A stretch of 16,467 bases of DNA from Saprospiraceae bacterium (lineage in GTDB: Bacteria > Bacteroidota > Bacteroidia > Chitinophagales > Saprospiraceae), in NCBI GenBank assembly GCA_020628755.1, contig JAHDEQ010000079.1, positions 1,896-18,362 on the forward strand, written 5' to 3'. A program made the position numbers and the translations under genes. The notes under the pieces are model-generated. The model worked only from the letters and a program-made list of their open reading frames with translations, ran no database searches and was not told the DNA's origin. Within the stretch, counting starts at the first letter, position 1. Every line of letters starts with the position of its first letter. Below, one piece after another: positions 16,366 through 16,467 of the stretch.

Positions 16366-16467
16366 TGTACTTTTGTTTTTTACATTATATAATTAAATTG
16401 ATAGCAATCTGTCTTGTGGCAACAAGGCAGGTTGTTTTTTATTGGATAGTATGATGAAAGTATTTTT
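16366..16467 (-). promoter_or_regulatory. Leader and probable promoter region of the operon
   Basis: These 102 nt upstream of the susC-like ATG hold no gene. The stretch nearest the start is very AT-rich (ATTTAATTATATAATG on the minus strand). It would suit a Bacteroidota promoter and 5' leader, but I found no convincing TTTG / TAnnTTTG pair with correct spacing, so the start point is not assigned. The hairpin at 16409-16430 lies within it. The sequence ends before any upstream gene, so a promoter further upstream, or read-through, is possible. Confidence 0.4.
16409..16430. other. Hairpin upstream of the susC-like gene
   Basis: The sequence ctgtcttgt-ggca-acaaggcag forms a 9-bp stem with one G-T pair and a 4-nt loop. 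On the plus strand it is followed by GTTGTTTTTTATT, so it would read as an intrinsic terminator in that direction. On the minus strand, where the operon lies, it is preceded by A's and followed by ATTGCTATC. It may be a regulatory 5'-leader hairpin, an operator, or a terminator for antisense transcription. Confidence 0.4.

Noticed and set aside
1..16467. CRISPR arrays, tRNA/rRNA genes, insertion sequences or a local PUL regulator
   Set aside because: All six genes are accounted for and every gap is under about 125 nt. None of the gaps shows spacer-repeat periodicity, a cloverleaf or a transposase fragment.

Overview
The window is one co-directional block of six genes on the minus strand. It looks like a polysaccharide/glycoside utilisation locus (PUL) from a member of the Bacteroidota. 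The evidence is a SusC-type TonB-dependent transporter followed by a SusD-type lipoprotein, lipoprotein signal peptides of Bacteroidota style, AT-rich leaders with little Shine-Dalgarno signal, and moderately low G+C. Large FG-GAP/UnbV lipoproteins next to SusCD pairs are familiar from environmental groups such as Saprospiria and Cytophagia. The exact lineage is an inference, because no taxonomic marker gene is present.

In transcription order (high to low coordinates) the layout is: about 100 nt of leader with a hairpin; susC-like (16365-13252); susD-like (13130-11571); a 91-nt gap with two hairpins, one a 33-nt perfect palindrome; a first giant FG-GAP/ASPIC-UnbV lipoprotein (11479-8147); a second, paralogous one overlapping it by 8 nt (8154-4810); a GH36-type alpha-galactosidase 15 nt downstream (4794-2992); a 118-nt gap with two REP-like hairpins; and a GH2 LacZ-type beta-galactosidase (2873 to beyond base 1) whose C-terminus lies outside the window. 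No gap between genes exceeds about 125 nt. I see no tRNA, rRNA, CRISPR array, insertion sequence or regulator gene.

A working model, which is inference: a galactose-containing glycan or glycoside is captured at the cell surface by SusD and probably by the two propeller lipoproteins, which sit where surface glycan-binding proteins usually do. It is imported by SusC, then trimmed inside the cell by the alpha- and beta-galactosidases, neither of which has a visible signal peptide. The least explained part is the tandem pair of about 1,110-residue lipoproteins. Each has seven calcium-loop (DxDxDG-type) repeats, a central UnbV domain and seven more repeats, which suggests two seven-bladed beta-propellers around a hub.
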